A stretch of DNA of 64,000 nt from positions 1 to 64,000 of the forward strand of contig CAUQXI010000016.1 in NCBI GenBank assembly GCA_963522145.1, given 5' to 3'. Shown here one piece after another: positions 52,373 through 60,468 of this stretch. Both the position numbers and the translations under genes were made by a program. The DNA comes from Mesorhizobium_B sp963522145 (GTDB lineage: Bacteria > Pseudomonadota > Alphaproteobacteria > Rhizobiales > Rhizobiaceae). Each line of letters begins with the position of its first letter. Position 1 is the first letter of the stretch. The notes below the pieces were generated by a model. That model worked only from the letters and a program-made list of their open reading frames with translations, ran no database searches and was not told where the DNA came from.

Positions 52373-52508
52373 AAGCAGCAGGGTTTCAGGCGTTATCCAG
52401 CGCTTTCTTGCGGTGGGACCGGTGCAAATCGGCTGGTCCCACTTGCTTCGCAGCAACTGTCGTCCACATTCTGTTCCCTGAATGTTTACATTGAAGGGAG
52501 CTTGAACG

Positions 52509-52931
52509 ATGGCGACCTTGAAGGAATTCGAAGAAGCTCTTCGCGAGCAGGGCATGCGTCACGCGCTCGCCATCCTGGAGCGTCTCCGCGAACGCGACCG
52601 CGCGACGCGAAAGGTTGCGCCCGCGCGCCGGGTCACCGGACGCAAGATGACGCCCGATGTGGCCCGCCACATCCTGGAACTGCATGAAACCACGAAGATG
52701 ACGCAGCAGGAGATCGCCTTCAAGCTCGGCGTCAATCAGGGGCGGGTCAACGAGGTAATCAAGCGCGGCAAGTGGCTGACGGACGATCCCGTAGCGCCGG
52801 AAGCAGTGACGCGCGACAAGGCAGTGAAACGCATCCGCCAGGCGCCTGACGACGCGGCAAAAGCGACGCCCACGCGGCCCCGCGCGCGTCCACGCAAGGA
52901 GCCGCCGCAACTGACCTTTGGCGAGTTCTGA
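52509..52931 (+). CDS. Putative helix-turn-helix DNA-binding protein
   Basis: A 140-residue basic protein. The first half is helical and charged (LKEFEEALREQGMRHALAI), then MTPDVARHILELHETTKMTQ and QEIAFKLGVNQGRVNEVIKRGKWL look like a helix-turn-helix of the resolvase/sigma-like type. A Lys/Arg/Pro-rich tail follows. AAGGGAG lies 8 bases before the ATG. I do not recognise a named family; it is probably a small regulator. Confidence 0.65.
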   Translation: MATLKEFEEALREQGMRHALAILERLRERDRATRKVAPARRVTGRKMTPDVARHILELHETTKMTQQEIAFKLGVNQGRVNEVIKRGKWLTDDPVAPEAVTRDKAVKRIRQAPDDAAKATPTRPRARPRKEPPQLTFGEF

Positions 52932-52961
52932 GACTCCTCGCCGGGGCTCTCACTTCGGCAT

Positions 52962-54305
52962 TCAGATCCCCGAGAGGAAATCGACGAGCAGCTTCACGTT
53001 GAGGGCGGCGATCAGGATCGCGATGGCATAGGCGAAGACGACCAGCCAGCGCGGAGCGACGAGTTCGCCCATCTTGGCTTTGTCGGCCGTGAACATCACG
53101 AGCGGGAATACGGCGAAGGAAAGCTGGAGGCTCAGCACCACCTGCGTGAGGATCAAGAGCTCGGAGGTTCCTGCCTCGCCGTACCAGATCGTGACGCCGG
53201 CGGCGGGCACAATGGCGATGACGCGAGTGATCAGGCGGCGCAGCCAGGGCGCCAGCCGGATGTGGAGGAAGCCTTCCATGACGATCTGGCCCGCCAGCGT
53301 GGCCGTGACCGTGGAGTTGAGGCCGCAGCACAGCAGCGCAATGCCAAATAGAGTGGGTGCGATCGCAAGACCGAGGATCGGCGCGAGCAGCGTGTGAGCC
53401 TCGCCGAGCTCGGCGACCTCCGTCTGCCCGGTCGCATGGAAGGCGGCTGCGGCGAGGATGAGGATCGAGGCGTTCACGAGGAGCGCGAAGGTCAGCGCCA
53501 CGGTGGAATCAATCGTCGCAAAGCGCAGCGCCTCGCGGCGCTCGGGCAAGGAATGGCCGTAGTCGCGCGTCTGCACGAGCCCCGAGTGAAGGTAGAGGTT
53601 GTGGGGCATGACCGTGGCACCGAGAATGCCCAGTGCGAGGTAGAGCATCTCCGGATTGGTCACGATCTCGGTTGTGGGCGCGAAGCCGCGGATTACATCG
53701 CCCCAGTCGGGGTCGGCCAATGCGATCTGGACCACGAAGCACAGCGCGATCACCGCGAGCAGCGCGATCACGAGAGCTTCCACCCAGCGGAAGCCGAGGC
53801 GCTGGAGATAAAGGATCAGGAACACGTCCAGCGCCGTCACGACCACGCCAATCTCGAGCGGCAGGCCGAAGATCAGGTTGAGGCCGATCGCTGTTCCAAT
53901 GACCTCAGCGATGTCGGTCGCGATGATCGCCGTTTCGGCGAGCAGCCAGAGCACGAAGGAAACGGCGCGGGGATAGGCATCGCGGCAGGCCTGCGCCAGG
54001 TCGCGGCCGCTGGAGATTGCAAGCCGGGCGCAGAGCGACTGCAGCACGATCGCCATGATGTTCGACACGAGGGCGACGACCAGAAGCGTGTAGCCGAAAC
54101 GCGAGCCGCCTGCGAGCGAGGTCGCCCAGTTGCCCGGATCCATGTAGCCGACGGCAACGAGATAGCCCGGTCCGAAGAATGCCGCCGCGCGTTTCCAGAC
54201 GGATGCGTGGGAGCCGACCCTGATCGTGCGATGCACATCGGCAAGCGAGGCGTCGCCGCGTTCGTGCCGCCAGCCGCTTTCGGTCCGATCCTCGAAGAGC
54301 TTCAT
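52962..54305 (-). CDS. mntH: Nramp family Mn2+ transporter MntH
   Basis: Proton-coupled divalent metal importer of 447 residues with about eleven membrane helices. The DPGN motif is in VGYMDPGNWATSLAGG. ETAIIATDIAEVIGTAIGLNL and GATVMPHNLYLHSGLVQTR (with MPHNLYLH) are the metal-binding and transport signatures. The ATG at 54305 is used; the frame extends to 54329 without support. A palindrome like the Mn-responsive Mur/Fur-type site lies 20-34 bases before the start codon. Manganese import supports oxidative-stress resistance, and a catalase-like gene lies just upstream. Confidence 0.95.
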   Translation of the reverse strand: MKLFEDRTESGWRHERGDASLADVHRTIRVGSHASVWKRAAAFFGPGYLVAVGYMDPGNWATSLAGGSRFGYTLLVVALVSNIMAIVLQSLCARLAISSGRDLAQACRDAYPRAVSFVLWLLAETAIIATDIAEVIGTAIGLNLIFGLPLEIGVVVTALDVFLILYLQRLGFRWVEALVIALLAVIALCFVVQIALADPDWGDVIRGFAPTTEIVTNPEMLYLALGILGATVMPHNLYLHSGLVQTRDYGHSLPERREALRFATIDSTVALTFALLVNASILILAAAAFHATGQTEVAELGEAHTLLAPILGLAIAPTLFGIALLCCGLNSTVTATLAGQIVMEGFLHIRLAPWLRRLITRVIAIVPAAGVTIWYGEAGTSELLILTQVVLSLQLSFAVFPLVMFTADKAKMGELVAPRWLVVFAYAIAILIAALNVKLLVDFLSGI

Positions 54306-54324
54306 GATCACACCTAGTCGCAAA

Positions 54325-54339
54325 TGCAAATCATTTGCA
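54325..54339 (-). promoter_or_regulatory. Mur-like (Fur family) operator of mntH
   Basis: TGCAAAT-C-ATTTGCA (plus strand) is a perfect 15-bp palindrome, with a further TTGCAA/GCAAAT extension on each side. It lies 20-34 bases upstream of the mntH start. Rhizobia and Brucella use the Fur-family regulator Mur to repress mntH and sit genes with Mn2+ through similar A/T-rich palindromes. Confidence 0.6.
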
Positions 54340-54621
54340 ACTGAATAATGATGCTGACCTCGATCGGTGGGAAGCGGCCGGTGGAGGCAAGTTCGAACGG
54401 CTCATAATGCCGCTCCGTGTCTGTGGGCGGTGGGAAGATCCATGCCGAGGCTCGTTTCTTGAATAAATCGCGCTCAGCGGTCGCGCCGGCCCTCATTGAG
54501 GGGAGGGAGGATCGGTCAGGCTTCCACGTTCGAGAACGAAGCCCGCGTGACGCAGATCAGGTGGGGGCAGCGCTCCCGTCACGGCCTCCATCAACCCGGC
54601 GGCGTTGATGCCGCAACACTG
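54340..54621. other. Intergenic region between mntH and the catalase-like gene
   Basis: No gene is recognised here. The stretch up to about 54360 carries the mntH promoter region. The rest is the 3' flank of the catalase-like gene and shows no clear terminator. Confidence 0.5.
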
Positions 54622-55722
54622 TCAGGGAAGATCGTCAGCGCTGCGCGGCTCGTGGATCGGGCAATGATTGTGGCTGGCGCGAAAGGCGGCCGACATCTCA
54701 TAGGCCGACTTGCGCAGCCGCATGATCGAGCCGAGCGGCTGGTGCGCCGTGATGCCGTGCCAGGGGCTGAAGGCGCGGCCGTCATCCACCTTGCGAGCGC
54801 GGTCCTCGTTCCAGGCCGGCTGCGGCTCAACCACGATACGGGCGACCGGGCGAAACGGGCTTTGATCTTCCGGCCAAACCACCGATGCATCCTCGATCGG
54901 CATGGTTTCGAGATCGGTGCAGAGCTGCACGCAAACTTCCCATTCGCCGCCGTGCTCGGCGAAGAAGCCGTTGATCTCCTCGCGCAACGCATTCGGACGG
55001 CCGCTGAGTGCGATGGGCTTGTCGGTCAATGCCGTCAGTTCGGGCGAGACGGGCGCGACGGACAGCTTCGCCACATAGTCGCCGTAGCGGATCGGCACCT
55101 GCGTGAAGAAAGTCTCGCCCAGTGGATGGGTGGCGGGATGGCCGCCGAGCTGCTTCAGCGTGGCGCTTTCACTGCCCGCTGCCTCCACAACCGCTTCAAG
55201 CCCGCGAAGCGCGAGAGACGCCGCCTTCTTCAGGATTTGCGGCTTGTCGGTGGTGGCTGCGAGCATCTTCAGGTTGGCAAGGAATGCCTTGCCTGTTCCG
55301 ACGGAGAACGCCGGACCGTTGACCATCACGAAGTCCTGCGTGGTGTGGCCCTCCGAGCCCGGCAGACGCTCGCCTTCGACGCCGACGATCTTGAGCGCGA
55401 GCCCGCGCGGCACGGAGACGCTGTCGTCCAGAAGGTCGCCCGGATTGGTGGAAAGCCGCATCAGCACGGGAAAGCTGCCGGTGCGCGCGAACACACCCTG
55501 CGCAAGTTCCGGCGGAAGGTTCGGCAGCACGGTCATTCGGCCGGTCAGCAGCCCATGGCTTTTCGCGTGAACGCTGCGAAGCCCGTGATGCTCGTCCTTC
55601 CAGGTCGTTTCGCTGATCTCCAGCAGGGTCTTGTTCAGTTCCGCCGCCGTTTCGGCCTCGTCAGCCTCCGGCTTTTCGAGCGACGGAGAGTAACGAACCG
55701 GCTGGAAGGAAGCGGACGGCAT
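54622..55722 (-). CDS. Catalase-like heme protein (atypical)
   Basis: A 366-residue protein of the catalase superfamily. The distal His lies in RSVHAKSHGLLTG (the VHAKG motif of catalases), and the core continues FPVLMRLSTNPGDLLDDSVS, VPRGLALKIVGVEGERL and TTQDFVMVNGPAF. The classic proximal R..F.Y.D..R heme-tyrosine motif is not evident at the C-terminus. It therefore resembles the shorter SrpA/catalase-like group more than a true catalase, and activity is uncertain. It ends with a His-rich HNHCPIHEPR. The ATG at 55722 starts MPSASFQPV. It is divergent from the TPP-oxidase gene. Confidence 0.85.
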   Translation of the reverse strand: MPSASFQPVRYSPSLEKPEADEAETAAELNKTLLEISETTWKDEHHGLRSVHAKSHGLLTGRMTVLPNLPPELAQGVFARTGSFPVLMRLSTNPGDLLDDSVSVPRGLALKIVGVEGERLPGSEGHTTQDFVMVNGPAFSVGTGKAFLANLKMLAATTDKPQILKKAASLALRGLEAVVEAAGSESATLKQLGGHPATHPLGETFFTQVPIRYGDYVAKLSVAPVSPELTALTDKPIALSGRPNALREEINGFFAEHGGEWEVCVQLCTDLETMPIEDASVVWPEDQSPFRPVARIVVEPQPAWNEDRARKVDDGRAFSPWHGITAHQPLGSIMRLRKSAYEMSAAFRASHNHCPIHEPRSADDLP

Positions 55723-55769
55723 GGCTTTGGCTCCAAAGGTGGGCAGGGATCGTGGCTCTCGCGTCATGA

Positions 55770-55794
55770 GACGCAGGTGCTGGGAACGGGTTCC
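55770..55794 (-). promoter_or_regulatory. EcfG-like promoter for the catalase-like gene
   Basis: Minus-strand GGAAC (55794-55790), 16 bases, CGTC (55773-55770). It matches the EcfG consensus at all but the last base. It lies 48 bases before the start codon and faces an exact EcfG promoter driving the divergent gene. Confidence 0.5.
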
Positions 55795-55815
55795 GTGGTG
55801 CGTCGGGCGTTTTGC

Positions 55816-55840
55816 GGAACGGCACCGGCCGCGCATCGTT
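55816..55840 (+). promoter_or_regulatory. EcfG promoter for the TPP-dependent oxidase gene
   Basis: GGAAC (55816-55820), 16 bases, CGTT (55837-55840): an exact match, 35 bases before the start codon at 55875. Confidence 0.8.
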
Positions 55841-55874
55841 TCGCTCGCGCCAGCAGACGCAAGAGGAACGATCC

Positions 55875-57671
55875 ATGACCCAGACGGTCGCCGACTTCAT
55901 TTGGAATCGCCTGGGCGAGTGGGGCGTCAAGCGCGTGTTCGGCTATCCCGGCGACGGAATCGGCGGTTTGATCGGCGCGCTCGCCCGCATGGAAGGCGCG
56001 ATCGACTTCGTGCAGGTGCGTCACGAGGAAATGGCCGGACTGATGGCGACGGCGACCGCGAAGTTTACAGGCGAAGTGGGCGTTTGCATCGCCACATCCG
56101 GGCCGGGCGCGATCCACCTGCTCAACGGCCTTTACGACGCCAAGGGTGATCATCAGCCGGTGCTCGCGCTAGTCGGGCAGCAGGCGCGCACCGCGATCGG
56201 CTCGCATTACCAGCAGGACAACGACCTGCAATCGCTCTTTAAGGACGTGGCCGGCGCCTATGTGCAGACGGCTTCGACCGCGGCGCAGGTGCCCCACCTG
56301 ATCGACCGCGCTTATCGCATCGCCAAGGCGGAGCGGCGCGTCACCTGCGTGATCCTGCCCAACGACCTGCAGACCGAAAGCATGGAGCAGCCGGGCCGGG
56401 TGCATGGCATGACGCATTCGGGCGTCGGGCTCGACGCCGCACCGCGCGTGCCTGACGAGGATGCGCTGCGCCGCGCGGCAGATGCGCTGAACGCGGGCGA
56501 GAGACTGGCGATGCTCGTCGGCGCCGGCGCGATCGGTGCGACAGAAGAGATCGTCGCGGTCGCGGAGCGTCTCGGCGCGGGTGTCGCCAAGGCGCTGCTC
56601 GGCAAGGCGGCGCTTTCAGACAGCCACGCCTTCTGCACCGGCTCGATCGGCCTGCTGGGCACGGAAGCAAGCTGGAAGCTCATGCAGGAGTGCGACACGC
56701 TGCTGATGGTGGGCTCGGGCTTTCCCTACACGGAGTTCCTTCCGAAGACCGGCCAGGTGCGCGGCGTCCAGATCGATATCGATGCGGGCATGCTTGGCCT
56801 GCGCTACCCGATGGAGGTCAACTTGCTCGGCGACGCGGCCGCAACACTGCGTGCCTTGCTGCCTTTGCTCGGTGAAAAGCCCGCCACGGATTGGCGCCGC
56901 CGGGTGCGTGAGAACGTCCAGGCGAACTGGGAACAGGCGAAGAGCCTCGCCATGGAAGATGCCGATCCGATCAATCCGCAACGCGTCGCCTATGAGCTTT
57001 CCGCGCGCCTGCCTGCGAACGCGGTCGTTGCCGCCGATAGCGGCACGACCTCCGTCTGGTATGCGCGCAACCTCCGCTTCCAGGCCGGCAATCTTGGTTC
57101 GGTGTCCGGCACGCTGGCGACAATGGGCTGCGCGATGCCCTACGCCATCGCCGCCAAATTCGCTTATCCCGAACGGCCAGCCATTGCGCTGGTGGGCGAT
57201 GGCGCCATGCAGATGAACGGATTGAACGAGCTGATCACCGTCGCGAAATACTGGAAGCGATGGCGTGACCCGCGCCTGGTGGTGATGGTGCTGAACAATC
57301 GCGACCTCGCTTATGTGAGCTGGGAGGAGCGGATCCAGGCGGGCGATCCGAAATGGGAGGCGAGCCAGCAGCTTCCTGACGTGCCTTATGCCGAATTCGC
57401 CAAGCTGCTTGGCCTCGGCGGCCTGCGGGTGGAGCGGCCGGAAGATGTCGGCGCGGCGTGGGACGAGGCGCTTTCCGCCGAGCGGCCCTACGTCCTTGAC
57501 ATGGTGACGGACCCGAATGTGCCGCCCTTGCCGCCGCACATTACGCTGGCGCAGGCCAGGCATTTCGCCTCGGCGCTGGTTGAAGGCGAGCCGGAGGCGA
57601 AAAGCGTCATCGGCAATGCCGCGAAAGGGCTTCTGGCCAAGTTCCTGCCGAAGAAGGATCAGACGACCTAA
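55875..57671 (+). CDS. TPP-dependent pyruvate oxidase/decarboxylase-like enzyme
   Basis: A 598-residue thiamine-diphosphate enzyme of the PoxB/acetolactate synthase superfamily. It has GYPGDGIGGLIGAL, the activating Glu in VRHEEMAGLMATATA, and GDGAMQMNGLNELITVAKYW plus LNNRDLAYVSWE for Mg-TPP binding. Relatives annotated thiamine-pyrophosphate-requiring protein are common in rhizobia and differ from true ilvB, which is present separately here. If it acts as a pyruvate oxidase it would feed electrons to quinone or oxygen; the reaction is inferred. AGAGGA lies 9 bases before the ATG. It is under an EcfG promoter. Confidence 0.88.
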   Translation: MTQTVADFIWNRLGEWGVKRVFGYPGDGIGGLIGALARMEGAIDFVQVRHEEMAGLMATATAKFTGEVGVCIATSGPGAIHLLNGLYDAKGDHQPVLALVGQQARTAIGSHYQQDNDLQSLFKDVAGAYVQTASTAAQVPHLIDRAYRIAKAERRVTCVILPNDLQTESMEQPGRVHGMTHSGVGLDAAPRVPDEDALRRAADALNAGERLAMLVGAGAIGATEEIVAVAERLGAGVAKALLGKAALSDSHAFCTGSIGLLGTEASWKLMQECDTLLMVGSGFPYTEFLPKTGQVRGVQIDIDAGMLGLRYPMEVNLLGDAAATLRALLPLLGEKPATDWRRRVRENVQANWEQAKSLAMEDADPINPQRVAYELSARLPANAVVAADSGTTSVWYARNLRFQAGNLGSVSGTLATMGCAMPYAIAAKFAYPERPAIALVGDGAMQMNGLNELITVAKYWKRWRDPRLVVMVLNNRDLAYVSWEERIQAGDPKWEASQQLPDVPYAEFAKLLGLGGLRVERPEDVGAAWDEALSAERPYVLDMVTDPNVPPLPPHITLAQARHFASALVEGEPEAKSVIGNAAKGLLAKFLPKKDQTT

Positions 57672-57704
57672 GCTGCGGGTCGTGAGGAAGGCGTGCGCGC
57701 GGCG

Positions 57705-58538
57705 TTACCGAAGGTAGTCATTCAGCTTCAACGCCCGGACATCTTCCAGCAGGCGGACAAAGCCGCGCGCCTGATGCAGCGCGGTCAGTCGCCCCTTTTC
57801 GGCCGTCGCCTTCAATGCTTCGCCCACGACGCCATGCGGGTTCAGATCGCCTGCAAGCCAGGCGAATGCGTGGGTGCCGGTATGGCGCAGGAGCGCAAAC
57901 TCGCTTTCCGCCTCTGACACGCGCGAACGAAAATCCTCCGCGCGCTCCATATTCACGAGATCGGGCCGGAAGTGGAGCATCAGGGATGTCTCATAGTCGC
58001 CGCCATGGATCCCATGGCGGGCTTCCTCGTCGCTGAACAGCCCGTCCGGCCGGCTGAAGCGGTTCCAGCTCGTCTTCACGGCCAGCATGTCGAAGCGCTC
58101 GCGCAGCTCACGCGCGACGATGCCGAGGATTTCCTCATTGCCGCCATGGCTCGTCACGATCACAAGCTTGCGCAGTCCCGTGCGCGCCACCGATGCGCCA
58201 AGCTCGGTCCATGCGTCGATCAGGGTGGAGGCCGCCAGGGTCAGCGTGCCGGGAACGCGCATGTGCTCGTTTGACTTGCCGATCGACTGGATCGGAAGAA
58301 TGCGGAGGTCAAGCGCTTCCGGAAGCTGTTCGATCACCGTGTCCAGCATCCCGGCCATGATCGTCGTGTCGGTGGAGACCGGGAGATGCGGGCCGTGCTG
58401 CTCGATTGCGGCGACCGGCAGCACGGCGATAACCTGGTTTGGGTCGAGGTCAGCAAAGGCGGTGGCGGGATGGTCGCCCCACCATGATTTCCGGGTCTCG
58501 TTCATTCCCGCCTGAGTGCCCCTGCTCGCGTCCGACAT
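57705..58538 (-). CDS. Creatininase family amidohydrolase
   Basis: A 277-residue metallo-hydrolase. Metal ligands are in VAAIEQHGPHLPVSTDTTIM (Glu, His, Asp) and VTSHGGNEEILG (His), with GGDYETSLML (Glu) further on, as in creatininase and the related MftE and FAPy deformylase families. No mycofactocin genes are nearby. The substrate is therefore open. The ATG at 58538 is used; a GTG at 58550 and an ATG at 58505 are alternatives. Confidence 0.88.
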   Translation of the reverse strand: MSDASRGTQAGMNETRKSWWGDHPATAFADLDPNQVIAVLPVAAIEQHGPHLPVSTDTTIMAGMLDTVIEQLPEALDLRILPIQSIGKSNEHMRVPGTLTLAASTLIDAWTELGASVARTGLRKLVIVTSHGGNEEILGIVARELRERFDMLAVKTSWNRFSRPDGLFSDEEARHGIHGGDYETSLMLHFRPDLVNMERAEDFRSRVSEAESEFALLRHTGTHAFAWLAGDLNPHGVVGEALKATAEKGRLTALHQARGFVRLLEDVRALKLNDYLR

Positions 58539-58775
58539 CGCCGATCCCACCTTTGAAGCCGATCAGCATCATTCGCGCGAACGGCGGTGGCGACTATCGC
58601 AAGACAGCCGTGGTCTCGACACTGTAAGGGTAGAGGCGCGTCGAAGGCGGAGCAAGCCCGAACTAGTTGTCTGATCAACGGGATGCGAGGTTTTCCTTGC
58701 CCTCTTCAACCGGCGGGTGCATGGCTGGTTGTCAGACTCGCCTGCTTCCTCGGTAGGCGTCCAAGGCTCCAGACG

Positions 58776-59486
58776 ATGCTGGCACCCAAACGCTTGAGTG
58801 ATTTAAACACCGAAACATCCATCGTGGACGAGGCGATCGTTTCGCGGCGCTCTGTTCGTGCCTTTCTGCCGGATCCGGTCGATGAGGATATGATCCGAGA
58901 CATCCTCGATGTTGCGGCGCGCGCGCCGTCGGGCACGAATATGCAGCCCTGGCGCGTTTATGTTCTTACAGGCGCGACCAAGGAAGCGGTGGGCCGGGCG
59001 ATCCTGAACTCCGGTATTCGCGCCGAGAAGGCCGAGTGGGACGAGTATAAATATTATCCCGACCAGTTCTTCGAGCCCTATCTCACTCGCCGCCGTAACG
59101 TTGGCTTCGGTCTCTACTCGGCGCTCGGCATCGGGCGCCGGGAGGTGGAGCGGATGCGCGCACAGCACGACCGCAACTTCGTGTTCTTCGATGCGCCCGT
59201 GGGCTTCATCTTCACGATCGACCGCAGGCTGAACCAGGGCTCTTGGATCGACTATGGCATGTTCCTCGAGAACATCATGATCGCCGCGCGAGCGAGGGGG
59301 TTGCACACTTGTCCCCAGGCTGCGTTCGCGCCGTACCACCGCCAGATCAGGCCCGTGCTCGGCCTGAGCGAGGAGGAACTTGTCGTATGCGGCATGGCGC
59401 TGGGCTTCGAGGATGCCACGAAGCCGGAAAATCAGTTCAAAACGGAGCGCGCGTCGCTCGACGCGTGGACGACCTTCCTGAAATAA
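58776..59486 (+). CDS. Nitroreductase family protein
   Basis: A 236-residue FMN-dependent oxidoreductase of the nitroreductase family: SRRSVRAFLPDPVDEDMI, AARAPSGTNMQPWRVYVL, and GSWIDYGMFLENIMIAARARG. The pattern LHTCPQAAFAPYHRQIRPVL and VCGMALGFEDATKPEN is shared with predicted nitro/quinone reductases. NADPH is the probable donor. The ATG at 58776 begins MLAPKRLSDLN. The 225-base region before it shows no clear promoter. Confidence 0.88.
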   Translation: MLAPKRLSDLNTETSIVDEAIVSRRSVRAFLPDPVDEDMIRDILDVAARAPSGTNMQPWRVYVLTGATKEAVGRAILNSGIRAEKAEWDEYKYYPDQFFEPYLTRRRNVGFGLYSALGIGRREVERMRAQHDRNFVFFDAPVGFIFTIDRRLNQGSWIDYGMFLENIMIAARARGLHTCPQAAFAPYHRQIRPVLGLSEEELVVCGMALGFEDATKPENQFKTERASLDAWTTFLK

Positions 59487-59515
59487 GCCGCGTCATGTCT
59501 ACGATCAGCCGTCGT

Positions 59516-60334
59516 TCAGCCGACGAAAGCCAGCAGGTCGGCGTTGAGCCTGTCACGCGCGGTATGGAAGAGGCCGTGCGGCTCGCCCTTGTAGATTTTC
59601 AACTCCGCATCGGGCACGAGCTTCGCGGCCTTCTGGCCAGATTTCTCCAGCGGAACGGTCTGGTCTGAATCGCCGTGGATGATCAGCGTCGGCACGTTGA
59701 TCGTGGGCAGGTCCGCGCGGAAGTCCGTTTCTGAAAAGGCGCGGACGCAGTCGATCGTAGCCTTGGGCGAAGCCAGCATACCAGCGCTTCGCGCCCATTC
59801 CAGAATTTCGTTGCTGACCGAGAAGTTGAGCAGGCCCGCACCGAAGAAGGCTTTGTTGAAGGAGGCAAGAAAGCCGGGTCGGTCGTTTTCCAAGCCCTCG
59901 ACGATGCCGTCGAAGGTCGATCGGTCGACGCCGTCGGGGTTGTCGTCGGTCTTGAGGAGGAAGGGCGTGACGGCCGAAACCAGCACCGCCTTCGACACGC
60001 GTTCTCCGCCGAAACGGCTGAAGTAGCGCGCGACCTCACCGCCACCCATGGAGAAGCCCACCAGCGTGGCGTCGTGGATGTCGAGCCCATCGAGCACCGC
60101 CTTCAGGTCGGCGGCAAAGGTGTCGTAGTCATAGCCGTTCCACGGTTGCGAGGAGCGACCGAAGCCGCGCCGGTCATAGGCGATTACGCGGCATCCGTTG
60201 CGCGCCAGAAAGAGCGCCTGGTGCTCCCACATGTCGGCATCGAGCGGCCAGCCGTGGATCAGAACCACCGGCTTTCCCGAGCCCCAGTCCTGGTAAAAGA
60301 GGTCGACGTTTCCGGCGGACTGGATCATGGGCAT
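59516..60334 (-). CDS. Alpha/beta hydrolase (non-heme haloperoxidase-like)
   Basis: A 272-residue hydrolase with the fold of bacterial cofactor-free haloperoxidases/esterases. PVVLIHGWPLDADMWEHQ holds the oxyanion segment, the nucleophile Ser is in LVGFSMGGGEVARY, the acid in IIHGDSDQTVPLEKS and the base in EPHGLFHT. AGGAG lies 7 bases before the ATG at 60334. A near-consensus EcfG promoter precedes it. Haloperoxidase-like members use peracids from peroxide; the true substrate is unknown. Confidence 0.9.
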   Translation of the reverse strand: MPMIQSAGNVDLFYQDWGSGKPVVLIHGWPLDADMWEHQALFLARNGCRVIAYDRRGFGRSSQPWNGYDYDTFAADLKAVLDGLDIHDATLVGFSMGGGEVARYFSRFGGERVSKAVLVSAVTPFLLKTDDNPDGVDRSTFDGIVEGLENDRPGFLASFNKAFFGAGLLNFSVSNEILEWARSAGMLASPKATIDCVRAFSETDFRADLPTINVPTLIIHGDSDQTVPLEKSGQKAAKLVPDAELKIYKGEPHGLFHTARDRLNADLLAFVG

Positions 60335-60364
60335 GAATCGGCTCCTGAAGATCGAAGCTCGGTA

Positions 60365-60389
60365 AACCCTTCAGCAGAATGGCGGTTCC
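60365..60389 (-). promoter_or_regulatory. EcfG-like promoter for the alpha/beta hydrolase
   Basis: Minus-strand GGAAC (60389-60385), 16 bases, GGTT (60368-60365). One base differs from CGTT. It lies 31 bases before the start codon. Confidence 0.5.
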
Positions 60390-60468
60390 GCCTGTGTCCG
60401 ACGCTCATCCGAGCCAGTCTTGCGGCGAGGTCGTCGCGACTCTATCACGGCGCATCCCGGAATCCGTC

